Of a DNA stretch of 64,000 nucleotides, positions 63,001-64,000 are shown in pieces. The stretch is taken from contig JAVVPE010000001.1 of NCBI GenBank assembly GCA_036655915.1, positions 3,606 through 67,605 of the forward strand, written 5' to 3'. The number at the start of each line of letters is the position of its first letter. The first letter of the stretch is position 1. Source of the stretch: JAVWGW01 sp036655915. Lineage in GTDB: Bacteria; Actinomycetota; Coriobacteriia; Coriobacteriales; Eggerthellaceae. The position numbers and the translations under genes were made by a program. The notes under the pieces are model-generated. The model was not told where the DNA came from and ran no database searches. It was given only the letters and a program-made list of their open reading frames with translations.

Positions 63001-63909
63001 AAAACTGGAAGCAGAGAATCGCTTTATTCACTTGCCTCATCACAATGGGGTTTGTTCACGTCTGCGCAGGCGCTTGTTCTAGGAGTGAACAGAATACAAC
63101 TTGCAAGGATGCTCGGCGATGGGCGGATTGAATCTGTTTCCTACGGAACATATCGCCTTGCCGCAGGGGAGGAAACGAACCACTGCGGGCTCAAAGCTTC
63201 CTGGCTTTCGCTCTACCCGAAACCTTCGGCCTTTGAACGCTTAAGGGCAAGACCCTATGATGCCGTCGTTATGGGAAGAACTGCCGCATGCATGCACGGC
63301 GATACGGATATGTACGAAACCCCTTATGTTTTTGCCATCAAGAAAGGCAAGCGTACTGCGCGCGAGGATGTGAAATTGTTTCCTTGGGAAATTGACGAGC
63401 AGGACATCGTGATAATTGAGGGCCTTCCCGTCTCTTCTGTCGAACGCACCATCGCCGATTTGGTGCGCATGCGTGACGACCCGAGCCTTGTGGGCAATTT
63501 CATGGCAGGTGCTAGTAAAAGAGGCCATAACGTGAACGAAACGAGGCTTGCAACCCTTCTTGCCCCGCTTGCGTCAAGAAATGGTTTTCCGAAAAATGCA
63601 GGAAGTGTTTTTGCAAAAACACTTATAAGCGACAATGTCGAAGCGCATCAGATTAGTCGGGCGGCCAATGTGCTCATGAGCGCTCTTGCCGCATCGCCCT
63701 CGTACCAAAACCTGAGCGATTACATCGAAGGTAGGGGCATATCTAAGGCTGCTCTCGAAACAAAAAGCGCTCCACCCGATGTTTCCAGTCTGTCGTTTAT
63801 GCCAGCTCTTGATCAGCTTCGCGCATCGCTTGATCCCTATCAACAATTGCAGAACACGCTGAATCCCCCAACCAAAGACCAGGACAAGGAAAACAAGATT
63901 GGTGGCTAG
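62995..63909 (+). CDS. AbiEi-type antitoxin/transcriptional regulator
   Basis: A 304-residue protein of the AbiEi type IV antitoxin family. The N-terminal winged helix (SLYSLASSQWGLFTSAQALVLGVNRIQLARMLGDGRIESVSYGTYRL) is followed by the AbiEi C-terminal domain (MGRTAACMHG ... ETPYVFAIKKGKR ... IIEGLPVSSVERTIADLVRMRDDPSLV). Known AbiEi proteins repress their own operon through inverted repeats and counter the nucleotidyltransferase toxin AbiEii. The start at 62995 lies just after a TATAAT; ATG 62980 lies in the promoter. A toxin gene should follow, but the window ends 91 bp later and no recognisable AbiEii start is visible. Confidence 0.87.
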   Translation: MKKTGSRESLYSLASSQWGLFTSAQALVLGVNRIQLARMLGDGRIESVSYGTYRLAAGEETNHCGLKASWLSLYPKPSAFERLRARPYDAVVMGRTAACMHGDTDMYETPYVFAIKKGKRTAREDVKLFPWEIDEQDIVIIEGLPVSSVERTIADLVRMRDDPSLVGNFMAGASKRGHNVNETRLATLLAPLASRNGFPKNAGSVFAKTLISDNVEAHQISRAANVLMSALAASPSYQNLSDYIEGRGISKAALETKSAPPDVSSLSFMPALDQLRASLDPYQQLQNTLNPPTKDQDKENKIGG

Positions 63910-64000
63910 AGGTACCTCTCTGCGCTTTAAGCCGCTGGCTTCGGGAATAATACTTTTTGCGCGAAAAATCACACGATTGTCGCTTGTGCCTGCTGGCGTT
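63902..64000 (+). CDS. Possible partial open frame after AbiEi gene
   Basis: A frame from GTG 63902, overlapping the AbiEi stop, stays open to the window edge (33 codons; MARGTSLRFKPL ...). It does not resemble the start of an AbiEii toxin and has no clear ribosome site. It may be chance; the true next gene may begin beyond the window. Confidence 0.2.
   Translation, partial: MARGTSLRFKPLASGIILFARKITRLSLVPAGV

Overview
This window is the replication-origin region of an anaerobic actinobacterium, most likely class Coriobacteriia (Eggerthellaceae-like). The evidence is the order gyrA-gyrB-dciA-recF-dnaN-dnaA / oriC / rpmH-rnpA-yidD-yidC-jag-rsmG-parA-parB, a LuxR regulator with about twelve membrane segments next to a Tat-exported flavin reductase (a pairing amplified in Eggerthellaceae), and several genes I know only as Coriobacteriia-type hypotheticals. 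The genus is not determined. Genes left of about 37.1 kb lie mainly on the minus strand and genes right of 37.7 kb mainly on the plus strand, as expected for leading-strand bias around an origin at 37.1-37.77 kb. The genes flanking the origin are visibly richer in A+T than the outer parts of the window.

Left arm: a truncated DUF4143 AAA ATPase (1-1000); purA; a YhaO/YhaN-like nuclease pair (2.5-6.0 kb); dnaB with a Gly/Asn-rich tail; the rpsF-ssb-rpsR-rplI operon; an acidic unknown protein; a second DUF4143 ATPase; a NifX-like protein with a DUF134 regulator; a YhcH protein; the LuxR/flavin reductase pair; topB; a 1.9-kb degenerate integrated element between 35-bp repeats of the tRNA-Ser(CGA) 3' end; two tRNA-Ser genes; a PrsA-like foldase lipoprotein; typA; a membrane J-domain protein; tRNA-Ala and tRNA-Ile; a DUF151 nuclease; then gyrA through dnaA.

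Origin: a GHKL ATPase fused to a winged helix lies between dnaA and oriC. The intergenic origin carries DnaA-box-like sites in opposing orientations around a central inverted repeat, plus two copies of a ~35-bp repeat. Two perfect parS sites flank rsmG.

Right arm: parA-parB, rlmN, ddl, an unknown protein, a DinG helicase with an exonuclease domain, a coiled-coil membrane protein, a large membrane protein with a split and apparently inactivated M28 peptidase fold, a DUF5679 zinc ribbon, tRNA-Gly, gph, an LCP ligase, a MacB/FtsX-type ABC transporter, a BrnT-like/ribbon-helix-helix toxin-antitoxin pair, a third DUF4143 ATPase, a phosphohexomutase and an AbiEi-type antitoxin.

The most unusual signal joins the three DUF4143 ATPases. 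Each is preceded by its own array of about three direct repeats at 32-33 bp spacing (about three helical turns), and the repeat cores are related although the surrounding sequences differ. This looks like a shared mode of autoregulation, or a DNA target, for a poorly understood ATPase family. Other strong points are the tRNA-Ser mini-element, the GHKL-wHTH protein at the origin, the split M28 protein and the alternative hairpins between dnaA and dnaN.
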